Shown piece after piece: positions 1-10,362 of a stretch of 64,000 nucleotides of DNA (its first letter is position 1; every line of letters begins with the position of its first letter). Made by a program: the position numbers and the translations under genes. Source of the stretch: Thalassococcus_A lentus (GTDB lineage: Bacteria > Pseudomonadota > Alphaproteobacteria > Rhodobacterales > Rhodobacteraceae); contig NZ_JAQIOY010000001.1 in the NCBI RefSeq assembly GCF_028023555.1, positions 310,001-374,000 of the forward strand. Reading direction: 5' to 3'. The notes below the pieces were generated by a model. The model saw only the letters and a list, made by a program, of their open reading frames with translations. It was not told the origin of the DNA and made no database searches.

Positions 1-1
1 T

Positions 2-988
2 CTTGAGCCTGAAGGGCTGTCAGTGAATACCGTTTATCCCAACGGAATATCGACCTCTCTGCCGGCGGATGTTCAGGAATCCTATGTTCATTCGATTTTT
101 GGTTTGGAGAATGCTGAGATTTTGCAGCCAGGCTATGCGATCGAATATGATTATGTTGATCCCCGGGCGCTTTCGTCGACCTTGGCGGTTCGTGATGTTG
201 CGGGTCTTTTTCTGGCCGGTCAGATCAATGGAACAACCGGTTATGAAGAGGCGGGCGCGCAGGGGTTGGTTGCCGGCCTTAACGCTGCAGCTGTTGCGCT
301 GGGTAAAGATGAGATCACGTTTTCCAGAATGGAAAGCTATATCGGTGTGATGCTGGATGATCTCACGACACGGGGTGTTAGTGAGCCATACAGAATGTTC
401 ACATCAAGAGCCGAGTTCCGGTTGTCGCTGAGAGCTGACAACGCAGATCAACGCTTAACGCCTAAAGCGATCGATCTTGGTATTGTTAACGAAGAACGTC
501 GTGAAGCCTTTGAACACAAGGCTGAAATGCTGGAATCAGGTAAAAAAGCCCTGTGCACCAAAACCTTCTCGCCTAGTGAAGTTCAAAAGATTGGTGTGAC
601 GGTGAATCACGATGGTACAAAGCGCAGTGCGTTTGATCTCTTGTCGTTCAAAGACGTTACTTTTGAGCACGTTTGTATGCTTGATCAATCGCTTAAGGTC
701 TTGGAACCAATGATTGCCCGGCAGCTCTCCATAGAAGCTCTTTATTCGAATTATATTCAAAGGCAGCAACGTGACGTGGATATGTTGCGTAAGGATGAGG
801 GTATCCAGATCCCGAACGATTTCGATTATGAATCGATCTCTGGGCTTTCGAACGAACTAAAGGCAAAGCTGATCAAGTCTAGACCGGAGTCGATTGGGCA
901 GGCTGGCCGTGTTGATGGTATGACTCCCGCCGCGTTGACTTTGATCCTGGCCTTCATCCGTCAGGCAGAGCGAAAGAAGCGGGCATGA
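2..988 (+). CDS. mnmG: MnmG (GidA), C-terminal part, cut by the window edge
   Basis: FAD-dependent subunit of the MnmE-MnmG complex, which installs the (carboxymethyl)aminomethyl group on U34 of certain tRNAs. The reading frame is open from the first bases, so the gene begins outside the window; about 328 codons remain, roughly the second half of a usual ~625-residue protein. The conserved FAD-site stretch [13 protein letters not shown] and the C-terminal helical domain with YSNYIQRQQ are both visible. The stop overlaps the rsmG start (ATGA), the usual mnmG-rsmG coupling near alphaproteobacterial replication origins. Confidence 0.97.
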   Translation, partial: LEPEGLSVNTVYPNGISTSLPADVQESYVHSIFGLENAEILQPGYAIEYDYVDPRALSSTLAVRDVAGLFLAGQINGTTGYEEAGAQGLVAGLNAAAVALGKDEITFSRMESYIGVMLDDLTTRGVSEPYRMFTSRAEFRLSLRADNADQRLTPKAIDLGIVNEERREAFEHKAEMLESGKKALCTKTFSPSEVQKIGVTVNHDGTKRSAFDLLSFKDVTFEHVCMLDQSLKVLEPMIARQLSIEALYSNYIQRQQRDVDMLRKDEGIQIPNDFDYESISGLSNELKAKLIKSRPESIGQAGRVDGMTPAALTLILAFIRQAERKKRA

Positions 989-1587
989 GCCACCCTGTTG
1001 TTTCACGTGAAACAAAGGAAAAGCTCCGGCATTTCCTGAATCTCCTGAAAAAATGGAACCCAAAAATCAATCTCGTTGCAAAGTCGACGATCAATGAGGC
1101 TTGGGATCGGCATATCGAGGATTCGATACAGGTTTTTGACTGCCGGCCAGACGCTTACGGGGGCTGGGTTGATCTGGGGTCGGGGGGTGGATTTCCCGGG
1201 CTGGTCGTTGCAATCCTCAGTCAAGAATTCTACCCAAATAGCTCAGTCACAATGATTGAGAGCGATGTGAGAAAAGCAACTTTTCTTCGTACGGTGCTCC
1301 GCGAAACCGACACAGCCGGCACTGTTCTGGCGGAGCGGATAGAATCCGCAACTCCACAAAACGCGGAAGTGGTAAGCGCGCGTGCTTTAGCCCCGTTGGA
1401 TCATCTTTTGGGTTACTGTGCCCCGCATATCGCGGAGGGTGGCGTTGCGTTGCTTCCCAAGGGGGCTAGTTGGAAAAAAGAGTTGGACCAGGCGTTACAG
1501 ACGTGGCGCTTCGATTGGGAAATCACTACAAGTAAAACCCAGGCAGATGCCGTGGTAATGAAAATCCGGAACATAACAAATGCTTGA
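985..1587 (+). CDS. rsmG: 16S rRNA (guanine-527-N7)-methyltransferase RsmG (GidB)
   Basis: Methylates N7 of G527 of 16S rRNA with S-adenosylmethionine. The protein has 200 residues, normal for the family, with the SAM-binding stretch [12 protein letters not shown] near residues 61-72. The start overlaps the mnmG stop by 4 bp, and the end overlaps the parA start by 8 bp. Codons 5-10 (VSRET) also carry a perfect parS site, so this part of the gene has a second role in chromosome segregation. Confidence 0.96.
   Translation: MSHPVVSRETKEKLRHFLNLLKKWNPKINLVAKSTINEAWDRHIEDSIQVFDCRPDAYGGWVDLGSGGGFPGLVVAILSQEFYPNSSVTMIESDVRKATFLRTVLRETDTAGTVLAERIESATPQNAEVVSARALAPLDHLLGYCAPHIAEGGVALLPKGASWKKELDQALQTWRFDWEITTSKTQADAVVMKIRNITNA
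999..1014. promoter_or_regulatory. parS centromere-like ParB-binding site
   Basis: The 16-bp sequence TGTTTCACGTGAAACA is a perfect palindrome and matches the bacterial parS consensus. It lies in the 5' coding part of rsmG, about 1.4 kb upstream of parB. ParB binding and spreading from such sites is established for the ParABS system; binding at this copy is inferred from sequence. I noticed no second full copy in the window. Confidence 0.92.
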
Positions 1588-2389
1588 CGTTCTTCGAACG
1601 AAAACTCCGAAAATCATAGCTGTAGCCAATCAAAAAGGCGGTGTCGGCAAGACCACGACCACGATTAATCTTGGTGCTGCGCTGAGTGAATCTGGGTCCA
1701 AGGTGCTGATCGTCGATCTTGACCCTCAGGGAAATGCCTCGACGGGGCTGGGTATCGAGCCCGAAGATCGCGAATTTACGACTTATGAACTCTTGCTGGA
1801 GGACGTGGACCTGCAAGAGGTTATCGTGCCAACAATGATGGATGGACTTTCGTTGATCCCGGCAACGGTTGATCTTAGCTCAGCGGATATGGAGCTGATC
1901 TCCAACGAAAAGCGTAGTTTTCTTTTGCATGACGCGTTGCGGCAGCCGCAGATAGACGGGTTTCAGTTCGATTATATCCTGATCGACTGCCCACCTTCGT
2001 TGAACCTGCTGACAGTGAACGCCATGGTCGCCGCTGATTCCGTGCTGGTCCCCCTGCAAAGCGAGTTTTTTGCGCTTGAAGGGCTTTCACAGCTTATGCT
2101 TACGGTCCGAGAGATCAGACAAACAGCAAACCCAAAGCTGAGGATCGAGGGTGTAGTTCTGACGATGTATGACAATCGCAACAACCTTTCGCAGCAGGTT
2201 GAGGCGGATGCCCGTGACAATCTTGGAGAGTTGGTTTTTTCGACAATAATCCCAAGAAATGTTCGGGTTAGCGAGGCACCTTCCTATGCGTTGCCGGTTT
2301 TGTCCTATGATTCTACATCAAAGGGTGCATTGGCGTATCGCGCGTTGGCCAAGGAATTGGTTGAAAAGAACGGAAAAAATGCCGCCTGA
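1580..2389 (+). CDS. parA: Chromosome partitioning ATPase ParA
   Basis: ParA/Soj ATPase that drives segregation of the ParB-parS complex. The 269-residue protein has the deviant Walker A motif KGGVGKTTT at residues 19-27, then VDLDPQGNAS and the Walker B-like DYILIDCPPS. It is followed after 24 bp by parB and lies within 0.6 kb of a parS site, which supports a chromosomal rather than a plasmid system. Confidence 0.97.
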   Translation: MLDVLRTKTPKIIAVANQKGGVGKTTTTINLGAALSESGSKVLIVDLDPQGNASTGLGIEPEDREFTTYELLLEDVDLQEVIVPTMMDGLSLIPATVDLSSADMELISNEKRSFLLHDALRQPQIDGFQFDYILIDCPPSLNLLTVNAMVAADSVLVPLQSEFFALEGLSQLMLTVREIRQTANPKLRIEGVVLTMYDNRNNLSQQVEADARDNLGELVFSTIIPRNVRVSEAPSYALPVLSYDSTSKGALAYRALAKELVEKNGKNAA

Positions 2390-2413
2390 CGGCACCGAAA
2401 AGGGATTTAACTG

Positions 2414-3316
2414 ATGGCAGATCGTAAAGACCAGAGACGGGGTTTGGGCCGGGGCTTGTCTGCACTTATGGCGGATGTTGAACCGCGCGTGACGGAAGGT
2501 GATTCCGCTGGCGCACAGCCTGATCGCAGAATCCCGATTGAGAACATTGCGCCAAACCCTGATCAGCCTCGGAGGCACTTTTCCAAGGATCAGCTCGAGG
2601 AGCTGTCCAACTCGATACGGGCAAAAGGCGTGCTGCAGCCCTTAATCGTTCGCCTGGATCCTAAAAATGAGGGGCAATACCAGATTGTGGCAGGCGAACG
2701 CCGTTGGCGTGCTGCCCAAATCGCGCAAGTTCACGAACTGCCTGTTATCGTACGCGACTTTGATGATACCGAAGTTTTGGAAGTCGCAATTATTGAGAAC
2801 ATCCAGCGCGCTGACCTGAACGCAATCGAAGAAGCGGCCGGTTATCGTCAGCTAATGGATAAGTTTGGGCACACGCAGGAAAAATTGGCTGAAGCCCTTG
2901 GAAAGAGCCGCAGTCACATCGCGAACTTGCTACGTTTGCTTAATCTGCCGCCGAGTGTTCAGGACATGGTTTCAGAGGGCGTGCTTTCTGCAGGCCATGC
3001 CAGAACGATGGTTACCGCTGATGATCCTGAAGGCCTTGCCAAGGCGGTTGTACAGCGTGGTTTGTCCGTAAGAGAAGCTGAAAAGCTGGCCAAAGGGGAC
3101 ACCCCAAGTGGGAAACAGAAGAACCCGGCGTCCAAAAGCCAAACTTCAACCAAAGATGCTGATACCAAAGCACTGGAAGGCGATCTTTCTGCGGCTCTGG
3201 GTATGAAAGTCACGATCGATCACGCTGCGGGCAAGGAATCTGGGCGCATTTCGATCAACTATGACTCGCTGGAAGATTTGGATTTGCTTTGTGGAGTTCT
3301 GAGTTCGGCTAAATAG
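2414..3316 (+). CDS. parB: Chromosome partitioning protein ParB
   Basis: DNA-binding CTPase that loads at parS and slides or spreads on flanking DNA. Of 300 residues: N-terminal GRGLSAL ParA-interaction motif (12-18), the GERR box of the CTP-binding domain (94-97), a central helix-turn-helix near 130-165, and a C-terminal dimerisation domain after a low-complexity linker (about 220-245). Co-transcription with parA is likely from the 24-bp gap. Confidence 0.97.
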   Translation: MADRKDQRRGLGRGLSALMADVEPRVTEGDSAGAQPDRRIPIENIAPNPDQPRRHFSKDQLEELSNSIRAKGVLQPLIVRLDPKNEGQYQIVAGERRWRAAQIAQVHELPVIVRDFDDTEVLEVAIIENIQRADLNAIEEAAGYRQLMDKFGHTQEKLAEALGKSRSHIANLLRLLNLPPSVQDMVSEGVLSAGHARTMVTADDPEGLAKAVVQRGLSVREAEKLAKGDTPSGKQKNPASKSQTSTKDADTKALEGDLSAALGMKVTIDHAAGKESGRISINYDSLEDLDLLCGVLSSAK

Positions 3317-3320
3317 CGGG

Positions 3321-4487
3321 CTAGACAGGTTCAGGCAAAAGTTCAGTAATCACTGAGTTCAGCAACAGCGTACCTTGACGCGTCGGTTTGATCCGGCCCC
3401 CGTCCAGTTCGATTAAATTGAGATCCTGTAACTCACTCAGCTTTGCTGAAGGCAGAGCATCCGGGTGGATTTGGCGAACCCGATCAACATCTAGGCCGTA
3501 AATAGTACGAAGTCCCATCATGATGGCTTCACCTGCCATATCTGGTGGGCTGATCACTGCACTCAAAACATCGGCGTTTCCGAGTTCTGCGGCTTTGATC
3601 CATGCACCCGGTGCAGAGATAGCCTCCGTCGCATATTTCTGGCCGTTCTTTGTTACACGACCATGCGCGCCGGGCCCAACACCAATGTAGTCCCCGTAGT
3701 TCCAATAAACCAAGTTGTGCCGAGATTCAGATCCATTTTGTGCATGATTAGAGACTTCATAGGCCGAATAGCCAGCCTGATCACAAAGTTCCTGGGTCAA
3801 ATCATACATATCCGCTGACAAGGAATCTTCTGGCAGGCCCCTCAAACCACCGCGCTGGGCGCGATCCCAAAATGCGGTGCCGGGTTCGATTGTTAGCTGA
3901 TACAAAGAGAGATGATCGCCTGCCATAGATAGCGCTTCGGTCAATTCACTCCGCCAATCTGCCAAGGATTGGTCCTGCCGTGCATAGATTAGGTCAAAGC
4001 TGACCCTGTCAAAGAACTTGCGCGCGGTATCAAACGCAGTTTTGGCCTCGGCTACCGAATGTAAACGACCAAGACGTTTTAGATCAGTGTCGTTCAAAGC
4101 CTGTATGCCGAGGGAAACCCGGTTCACGCCAACTTCCGAAAATCCCTGGAATTTTGCGGTTTCGACAGATCCAGGGTTCGCCTCGAGTGTGATTTCGATA
4201 TCGTTCGCCCAAAGCCAGTTCTTTTTGGATGCTTCCAGAACGGACTGAACGGTTTCCACGGCCATCAAAGATGGGGTACCGCCGCCAAAAAAGATCGATC
4301 TCAAAACCCGACCTTTGGTGAGCTCAGAATACCGATCTATTTCTGACACCAAAGCACGCGCCCAACGCTGCTGATCCACAAATTGGGAAACATGTGAGTT
4401 AAAGTCGCAATAGGGGCATTTGGACTCGCAGAAAGGCCAGTGCACATAGAGTGCAAAGCCGCCTGCTTTCCAGTCGTCAGCGATCAA
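3321..4487 (-). CDS. hemW: HemW, heme chaperone-type radical SAM protein
   Basis: HemN-like radical SAM protein, often mislabelled coproporphyrinogen III oxidase; family members bind heme and act as heme chaperones. The CxxxCxxC cluster ligands are C20, C24 and C27, followed by FFGGGTPSL. Length is 388 residues. The start overlaps the end of rdgB by 11 bp, so rph-rdgB-hemW form one operon. The gene converges on parB with only 4 bp between stops. Choosing HemW over HemN rests on length and neighbourhood. Confidence 0.92.
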   Translation of the reverse strand: MIADDWKAGGFALYVHWPFCESKCPYCDFNSHVSQFVDQQRWARALVSEIDRYSELTKGRVLRSIFFGGGTPSLMAVETVQSVLEASKKNWLWANDIEITLEANPGSVETAKFQGFSEVGVNRVSLGIQALNDTDLKRLGRLHSVAEAKTAFDTARKFFDRVSFDLIYARQDQSLADWRSELTEALSMAGDHLSLYQLTIEPGTAFWDRAQRGGLRGLPEDSLSADMYDLTQELCDQAGYSAYEVSNHAQNGSESRHNLVYWNYGDYIGVGPGAHGRVTKNGQKYATEAISAPGAWIKAAELGNADVLSAVISPPDMAGEAIMMGLRTIYGLDVDRVRQIHPDALPSAKLSELQDLNLIELDGGRIKPTRQGTLLLNSVITELLPEPV

Positions 4488-5091
4488 AACAGCCCGTCAC
4501 AAACTTTGAAAACGCATCTGCCCTGTGGCTGATCTTATTTTTTTCCCAGCGATCCATTTCCCCAAAGGTAATTGCATAGCCTTTTGGTTGGAAAATAGGG
4601 TCATATCCATGGCCTTGATCGCCACGCATTGGCCAAACGACGCTGCCTTCCATCACACCTGGAAAAACTTCATCGTGACCGTCTGGCCAAGCCAAAACAA
4701 GTGTGCAGCAAAACCGTGCCGTCCAAGGCTTGGGCGCACCTGATTGGGCAAGCAAATCATATGACTTTTTCATGGCCATGACAAAGTCCCGACCAGACTC
4801 TGTTTCTGCCCAATCCGCAGTATAAACCCCTGGTGCTTTGTCCAGCGCATCGATCTCGATACCGCTGTCATCAGACAGCGCAGGCAATCCTGTGGCCTTG
4901 GCCGCGGCATGTGCCTTGATCCGGGCATTTTCTACAAACGTTGTGCCGGTTTCTTCAGGCTCTGGCAGGTTCATTTCCTTTGCGCCGACCACTTCAACAC
5001 CAAATGGTGCCAAAAGGGCGGTGATCTCTTCCAGTTTGCCCTGATTGTGCGTGGCAACAAGAAGCCGATCACCGTCAAATTTGCGCGTCAT
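4477..5091 (-). CDS. rdgB: XTP/dITP pyrophosphatase RdgB
   Basis: Ham1/RdgB family enzyme that removes non-canonical purine triphosphates (XTP, dITP) from the nucleotide pool. The 204-residue protein shows the N-terminal [11 protein letters not shown] substrate-binding stretch and the [11 protein letters not shown] metal/catalytic motif. The start codon overlaps the rph stop in an ATGA arrangement, and the end overlaps hemW, so translation is probably coupled. Confidence 0.95.
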   Translation of the reverse strand: MTRKFDGDRLLVATHNQGKLEEITALLAPFGVEVVGAKEMNLPEPEETGTTFVENARIKAHAAAKATGLPALSDDSGIEIDALDKAPGVYTADWAETESGRDFVMAMKKSYDLLAQSGAPKPWTARFCCTLVLAWPDGHDEVFPGVMEGSVVWPMRGDQGHGYDPIFQPKGYAITFGEMDRWEKNKISHRADAFSKFVTGCFDR

Positions 5092-5801
5092 GCGACCGCT
5101 GAACGTTGAAGAGCAACCAGCTCGCCTACGCCCTTTTCCGCCAGATCCATCAATTCGCCCATTTGCTGTCGCGAAAAGGTCGATCCTTCTGCGCTCATCT
5201 GGATTTCGATCAGACGACCGTCACCACGCAGAATGAAATTCCCGTCGACGCCCGCATCACTGTCTTCAGGATAATCAAGGTCCAGAACAGATTGCCCGGC
5301 ATAGACACCACAGCTGACCGCCGCCACTTCTGAGATCAGGGGATCTGATACCACGGCACCGGTCTTCATCAACTTGTTGACCGCCAATCTCAGGGCCACC
5401 CAGCCACCTGTAATGGCGGCGCAACGTGTACCGCCATCAGCCTGAATGACATCACAATCGATCGTGATCTGGCGTTCACCCAATGCAACACGGTCAACAC
5501 CAGCCCGCAAAGCACGACCGATGAGCCGTTGAATTTCAACAGTACGGCCACCCTGTTTTCCGGCGGCAGCCTCGCGGCGCATTCTGGAAGACGTCGAACG
5601 CGGGAGCATTCCGTATTCCGCAGTCACCCAACCGAGGCCAGAGCCCTTGATGAAAGGCGGAACGCGCTCTTCCAATGATGCAGTGCAAAGAACATGAGTA
5701 TCACCCATGCGGATCAAGCAGGACCCTTCGGCATGTTTTGTAACGCCCGTTTCAATTGAAACTTCGCGCATTTCGCTTAAATCTCGTCCCGATGGTCTCA
5801 T
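5088..5801 (-). CDS. rph: Ribonuclease PH
   Basis: Phosphate-dependent 3'-5' exoribonuclease that trims tRNA 3' ends. I take the ATG at 5801, which follows a GGAGAA ribosome-binding sequence and gives 237 residues beginning MRPSGRD, typical of the family; a longer frame to 5873 has no support. Visible signatures are [19 protein letters not shown] and the RNA-binding segment with [13 protein letters not shown]. It is first in the rph-rdgB-hemW operon and divergent from hrcA. Confidence 0.95.
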   Translation of the reverse strand: MRPSGRDLSEMREVSIETGVTKHAEGSCLIRMGDTHVLCTASLEERVPPFIKGSGLGWVTAEYGMLPRSTSSRMRREAAAGKQGGRTVEIQRLIGRALRAGVDRVALGERQITIDCDVIQADGGTRCAAITGGWVALRLAVNKLMKTGAVVSDPLISEVAAVSCGVYAGQSVLDLDYPEDSDAGVDGNFILRGDGRLIEIQMSAEGSTFSRQQMGELMDLAEKGVGELVALQRSAVA

Positions 5802-5934
5802 TTCTTTTCTCCATTGTCTGGTTTTAGGGGATAGCCATGCAGACACATTGGGCGCAACCCTGTTCCGACGCATTCAGCACGGATTGACGCCCGCGCTCAG
5901 CCGTCTTTAATGATCCCGTTGCCAAAGGACTGTC

Positions 5935-6996
5935 ATGTCGGATCACGATCAGCTTTTTTCACAAATGAACGATCGGTCACGCGAGGTGTTCCGGCGTGTG
6001 GTCGAGGGCTACCTTGATTCTGGTGAACCGGTTGGCTCTCGTTCACTGACACGCACTTTGAGCGAGCAGGTGTCTGCAGCCACGATCCGAAATGTCATGC
6101 AGGATCTGGAGTTTCTTGGATTGCTTGATAGCCCGCACGTCAGCGCAGGCCGTATTCCGACGCAGCTTGGTCTGCGGATGTTTGTGGATGGCTTGTTGGA
6201 AGTACGTGATCTGGATGAAAACGACCGTGAAAAACTCGACGCCACCATGGGCAGCAACACTCAGGATGTTGGTGGACTGTTGGACCGTGTGGGATCCGCT
6301 TTGTCCGGGGTTACGCATGGGGCCTCTCTTGTACTGACTCCAAAACATGAAGCGCCGTTGAAACACGTTGAGTTCGTCAGCCTGTCACAAGACAAAGCGC
6401 TGGTTGTTATTGTGTTTGCGGATGGTCACGTGGAAAACCGCTTGTTCACGCCACCACCCGGACAAACCCCCAGTTCAATGAGAGAAGCCGCGAACTTTCT
6501 GAATGCGTTTGCCGAAGGCCGTACTCTCAGCGAACTGCAGACTGTGATGACCCATGAAATCAAAAGACGCCGGCAAGAGCTGGACAGTCTGGCCGCACAG
6601 CTGGTTGAAAATGGCATCGCATCATGGAGCAGCGATACAGATAATTCCGCGCGCCTGATCGTACGGGGACGGGCGAATCTTTTGGGCGAAGAAACGGCCG
6701 AAGATGAGCTTGAACGCATCCGCGAGCTGTTTGATGACCTGGAGCGCAAGCGAGACATCGCTGAATTTCTGGAACTTACCGAAGCTGGCGAAGGTGTTCG
6801 CATTTTTATTGGCTCAGAGAACAAACTTTTCTCACTTTCGGGTTCCTCTCTGGTGGTCTCTCCATATATGAACGCTGACCGTAAGATAGTTGGCGCCGTG
6901 GGAGTCATCGGGCCGACGCGTTTGAATTATGGCCGGATCGTTCCCATCGTGGACTATACGGCACAATTGGTTGGCCGGCTGATAACAGACCGGTGA
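5935..6996 (+). CDS. hrcA: Heat-inducible transcription repressor HrcA
   Basis: Repressor that binds CIRCE inverted repeats in front of chaperonin genes. The 353-residue protein has an N-terminal winged helix (about residues 1-95, containing SEQVSAATIRNVMQDLE), a GAF-like core and the C-terminal GVIGPTRLNYGRI signature. It is followed after 12 bp by grpE, the usual hrcA-grpE operon. I see no CIRCE element upstream within the window, so its targets (groESL in relatives) lie elsewhere. Confidence 0.95.
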   Translation: MSDHDQLFSQMNDRSREVFRRVVEGYLDSGEPVGSRSLTRTLSEQVSAATIRNVMQDLEFLGLLDSPHVSAGRIPTQLGLRMFVDGLLEVRDLDENDREKLDATMGSNTQDVGGLLDRVGSALSGVTHGASLVLTPKHEAPLKHVEFVSLSQDKALVVIVFADGHVENRLFTPPPGQTPSSMREAANFLNAFAEGRTLSELQTVMTHEIKRRRQELDSLAAQLVENGIASWSSDTDNSARLIVRGRANLLGEETAEDELERIRELFDDLERKRDIAEFLELTEAGEGVRIFIGSENKLFSLSGSSLVVSPYMNADRKIVGAVGVIGPTRLNYGRIVPIVDYTAQLVGRLITDR

Positions 6997-7008
6997 CAGA
7001 GGTGAAGA

Positions 7009-7575
7009 ATGGCAGACGCAAACAAAGATGAGGAATTCCTCGACGATCCCGAAGCTGTCGAGCAGGATCAGGAATTCACTGCAGACGAAGAAGACACGCT
7101 TTCGTTGATTGACCAGATCGACGCGTTAACGGCTGAGCGGGACGAATACAAAGATCGCTTTATGCGCGCTTTGGCAGAAGCTGAGAATGCGAGAAAGCGG
7201 GCGGACAAAGATCGCCGAGAAGCCAACGCATATGGCGGAACACGGATCGCACGGGATCTTCTACCGGTGTACGACAATCTGCAGCGCGCGTTGGCTGCCG
7301 CCAAAGAAGACGAAGGCAATGCTTCGGTCGCTCTGGTCGAGGGTGTGGAACTGACGCTCAAAGAACTGCTAACCGTTTTCGATCGCCATGGCGTGAAACG
7401 CATTGCGCCCGAAGTTGGGGATCGTTTTGATCCACAAAACCACGAAGCAATGTTCGAAGCCCCTGTTCCGGGAACAAAAGCGGGGGATATCATTCAGGTC
7501 AGCGCAGAGGGATTCATCCTTCACGATCGACTGTTGCGCCCTGCACAGGTTGGCGTTTCGTCAATGACGGGCTAA
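7009..7575 (+). CDS. grpE: Nucleotide exchange factor GrpE
   Basis: Exchange factor for DnaK. It has 188 residues: an acidic N-terminus, a long coiled coil (roughly residues 35-95, rich in E/R/A heptads) and the C-terminal beta domain ending in the family signature HDRLLRPAQVGVS. A GAGGTGAAG sequence precedes the ATG. Its end is marked by a strong hairpin shared with the convergent mutS gene. Confidence 0.96.
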   Translation: MADANKDEEFLDDPEAVEQDQEFTADEEDTLSLIDQIDALTAERDEYKDRFMRALAEAENARKRADKDRREANAYGGTRIARDLLPVYDNLQRALAAAKEDEGNASVALVEGVELTLKELLTVFDRHGVKRIAPEVGDRFDPQNHEAMFEAPVPGTKAGDIIQVSAEGFILHDRLLRPAQVGVSSMTG

Positions 7576-7598
7576 TCCGTGTCGAAAGATCATGAACG

Positions 7599-7620
7599 GG
7601 GCGGGATTTTCCCGCCCTAT
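7599..7620. terminator. Bidirectional terminator between grpE and mutS
   Basis: GGGCGGG (7599-7605) and CCCGCCC (7611-7617) are perfect complements with an ATTTT loop, followed by TATTTCTTTT on the plus strand. The right arm touches the mutS stop codon. The plus-strand T-rich tail fits Rho-independent termination of hrcA-grpE; activity in the mutS direction is less certain. Confidence 0.75.
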
Positions 7621-10277
7621 TTCTTTTGGAGCGCCTTGAGTTCGTAAAGCGCTTGAAGCGCCTCTCGCGGCGTCATTTCATCTGGCAACAATTCGTCCAG
7701 TTTGTCTTGTAGCTCAGAGTCGGCTGCGGAAAGAACTGCGGGTTCCGGCGCCGTAGATGCCGCCGAAAACAGCGGTAAATCGTCAATCAGAGCTTTGGGT
7801 GATGTTCGGTCACGTTCACCCTGTTCCAAAGCGTCCAAAACTGAACGCGCCCGCGATATTACAGCTTTGGGCAAACCGGCCAATTGCGCCACTTGTACAC
7901 CGTAAGAACGATCGGCTGCACCATCACGAACTTCGTGCAGGAAAATCACTTCGCCGTCGAACTCCTTAACAGACACAGTGGCATTCTTTACGCCGTCCAA
8001 CGTGCCTGCCAGTTGGGTCAATTCATGGTAATGGGTAGCAAACAATCCGCGCACCCGGTTCACCGACTGAAGATGCTCTAGGGTTGCCCAGGCAATGGAA
8101 AGCCCATCGTATGTGGCTGTGCCTCGCCCGATTTCATCCAAAATGACCAAGGCGTGATCATCAGCTTGGTTAAGGATGGCGGCTGTTTCAACCATTTCGA
8201 CCATGAATGTTGAACGCCCTCGCGCCAGATCATCCGAAGCACCAACACGGCTAAAGATCTGGCTGACTAACCCGATGTGCGCCGCTGATGCGGGCACAAA
8301 AGACCCGATCTGGGCCAACAAAACGATCAAGGCGTTTTGCCTGAGATAGGTCGATTTACCAGCCATGTTTGGACCAGTCAGCAACGTTACAGAGGCACCT
8401 TTGTCCGCTGCTGTGAGATCACAATCATTTGCGATAAAGGGTTCGCCAGAACGTGAAAGCGCGTCTTCGACAACCGGGTGTCTTCCTCGTTCAATCCGAA
8501 ATGCACGCGAAGTGTCCACTTTGGGTTTCGACCAGTCACGAGATCGCGCCAAATGACCCAGACCAAGGGCAAGATCGATTTCCGCCAAGCCCAACGCGCA
8601 AAGAGACAAGGCCGGTGCAGATGCCAAAATTGCCGATTTTAAGGTGTCATAGACACGTTTCTCTATCTCGAGCGCCTCATTGCCAGCATTCAATATCCGG
8701 GTTTCAAGCTCTGATAGCTCAACGGTCGTGAAGCGAACTTGATTGGCCGTTGTTTGGCGGTGGATGAAGGTTTCAGAGAGAGGGGCCGACATCATCTTTT
8801 CGGCGTGGGTTGCCGTGGTTTCGATAAAATAGCCAAGTACGTTGTTGTGTTTGATCTTCAGGCTTTGAACACCCGAAGCCTCAGCATAGTCGGCCTGCAT
8901 CTGCGCGATAACTGCACGCCCTTCATCCCTTAAACGGCGCGCTTCATCCAATGCGGGGTCATAGCCGGGGGCGACAAAACCGCCATCGCGCAACATCAGC
9001 GGGGGCTCAGCCACCAACGCAGAGTCCAGTAACTCCAAGAGGGTGTCATGACCGCTCAAAGAACCAACTGCGTCGGTGATCAGTTCTGGATGTTGTGTGT
9101 TATCCAGTGTTTCACAAATCGTTTCTGCTTGGCTTAGTGCATTTCGAACAGCGGCGAGATCTCTTGGGCCTCCACGATCCAGACCAAGACGCGAAAGCGA
9201 TCGATCCAAATCCGGCACGCGTCGCAGCGCATCACGCAGTTGGTCCGCGATACTGGTCTCGAGGCCCCACTGAACCGCCTCTTGCCTCGCATGGATCAGT
9301 GTCAGCTCACGCGACGGCGATGAAATACGTCTTTCCAGAAGTCTGGCGCCGGCTGCGGTCACGGTTTTGTCGATCACGGCCAACAATGACCCTGCACGCC
9401 CTCCGTTCATGCTTTGCGTTAGTTCCAAATTCCGACGCGTGGCAGAATCGATTTGCATCAAGCGTGAAACTGTTTCCGTCTTGGGTGGCTGCAGCAGAGG
9501 CAGTCGTCCCTTTTGTGTGATGTCCAGATAATCAACAACAGCACCCATCGCGGATAGCTCAACCCTAGAAAAGGAACCGAACCCAGCAAGGCTTTTGACA
9601 CCAAAAAGACCGCAAAGTCTTGTGTCCGCAGCGGTGCTGTCAAATGACGACGCGCCGATGATTGAGGGGTAAACGCCAAGATCGGACAGCACCTCCCGCA
9701 TCGATTCATCGACGGCTTCAGTGGTCAAAAGCTCTGATGGCGCAAGGCGAGCGATTTCGGCCCCAATCCGGGATTGGCCAACCGACATAACTTGGAAAGC
9801 GCCTGTGGAGATGTCAGCCCAAGACAGGGCCCATTCGTCTCTAACACACGACAAAGCAGCCAGATAGTTGTGCCGACGAGCCTCCAGAAGAGATTCTTCG
9901 GTCAAGGTTCCGGGGGTAACGAGACGAACAACATCGCGTTTTACGACGGCCTTGTAACCTCGCTTTTTCGCTTCTTCCGGACTTTCCAACTGTTCGCCGA
10001 CTGCGACACGAAATCCTTTGCGAATGAGGGTCAGCAGATAGCCTTCAGCTGCGTGGACCGGGACGCCACACATCGGGATGTCTTCGCCGTCGTGCTTTCC
10101 GCGTTTGGTCAGCGCAATGTCCAACGCTTCGGCGGCGGCCACGGCGTCATCAAAGAACATCTCGTAGAAATCGCCCATGCGGTAGAACAACAAGGCATCT
10201 GGATACTGCGCCTTGATTTCCAAATATTGCGCCATCATGGGCGTTACGGCATTTTTATTAGCCTTGTTTGCGCTCAC
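7617..10277 (-). CDS. mutS: DNA mismatch repair protein MutS
   Basis: Mismatch-recognition ATPase. About 886 residues from the proposed GTG at 10277, which follows GGGGGGAAGG; an ATG at 10307 with a poor ribosome site is the alternative, and a still longer frame to 10376 would run into maeB. The mismatch-wedging GDFYEMFF segment is near the N-terminus. The ATPase domain has Walker A TGPNMAGKST, VILDEIGRGTATYDG and ATHYHEL. It is divergent from maeB. Confidence 0.96.
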   Translation of the reverse strand: MSANKANKNAVTPMMAQYLEIKAQYPDALLFYRMGDFYEMFFDDAVAAAEALDIALTKRGKHDGEDIPMCGVPVHAAEGYLLTLIRKGFRVAVGEQLESPEEAKKRGYKAVVKRDVVRLVTPGTLTEESLLEARRHNYLAALSCVRDEWALSWADISTGAFQVMSVGQSRIGAEIARLAPSELLTTEAVDESMREVLSDLGVYPSIIGASSFDSTAADTRLCGLFGVKSLAGFGSFSRVELSAMGAVVDYLDITQKGRLPLLQPPKTETVSRLMQIDSATRRNLELTQSMNGGRAGSLLAVIDKTVTAAGARLLERRISSPSRELTLIHARQEAVQWGLETSIADQLRDALRRVPDLDRSLSRLGLDRGGPRDLAAVRNALSQAETICETLDNTQHPELITDAVGSLSGHDTLLELLDSALVAEPPLMLRDGGFVAPGYDPALDEARRLRDEGRAVIAQMQADYAEASGVQSLKIKHNNVLGYFIETTATHAEKMMSAPLSETFIHRQTTANQVRFTTVELSELETRILNAGNEALEIEKRVYDTLKSAILASAPALSLCALGLAEIDLALGLGHLARSRDWSKPKVDTSRAFRIERGRHPVVEDALSRSGEPFIANDCDLTAADKGASVTLLTGPNMAGKSTYLRQNALIVLLAQIGSFVPASAAHIGLVSQIFSRVGASDDLARGRSTFMVEMVETAAILNQADDHALVILDEIGRGTATYDGLSIAWATLEHLQSVNRVRGLFATHYHELTQLAGTLDGVKNATVSVKEFDGEVIFLHEVRDGAADRSYGVQVAQLAGLPKAVISRARSVLDALEQGERDRTSPKALIDDLPLFSAASTAPEPAVLSAADSELQDKLDELLPDEMTPREALQALYELKALQKK

Positions 10278-10362
10278 GGCCTTCCCCCCACCGATTTGCC
10301 GTGACATTAAGGCGGCTGACAATCGGGTAAAACCCGAAACAGACAGCCGGTACGGAAAGAAC

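Noticed and set aside
5802..5934. CIRCE or heat promoter before hrcA
   Set aside because: No TTAGCACTC-N9-GAGTGCTAA and no convincing CTTG/CCCCAT pair.
6426..6908. 160-residue Ser/Arg-rich minus-strand ORF
   Set aside because: Fully within hrcA with composition typical of antisense of a charged gene.
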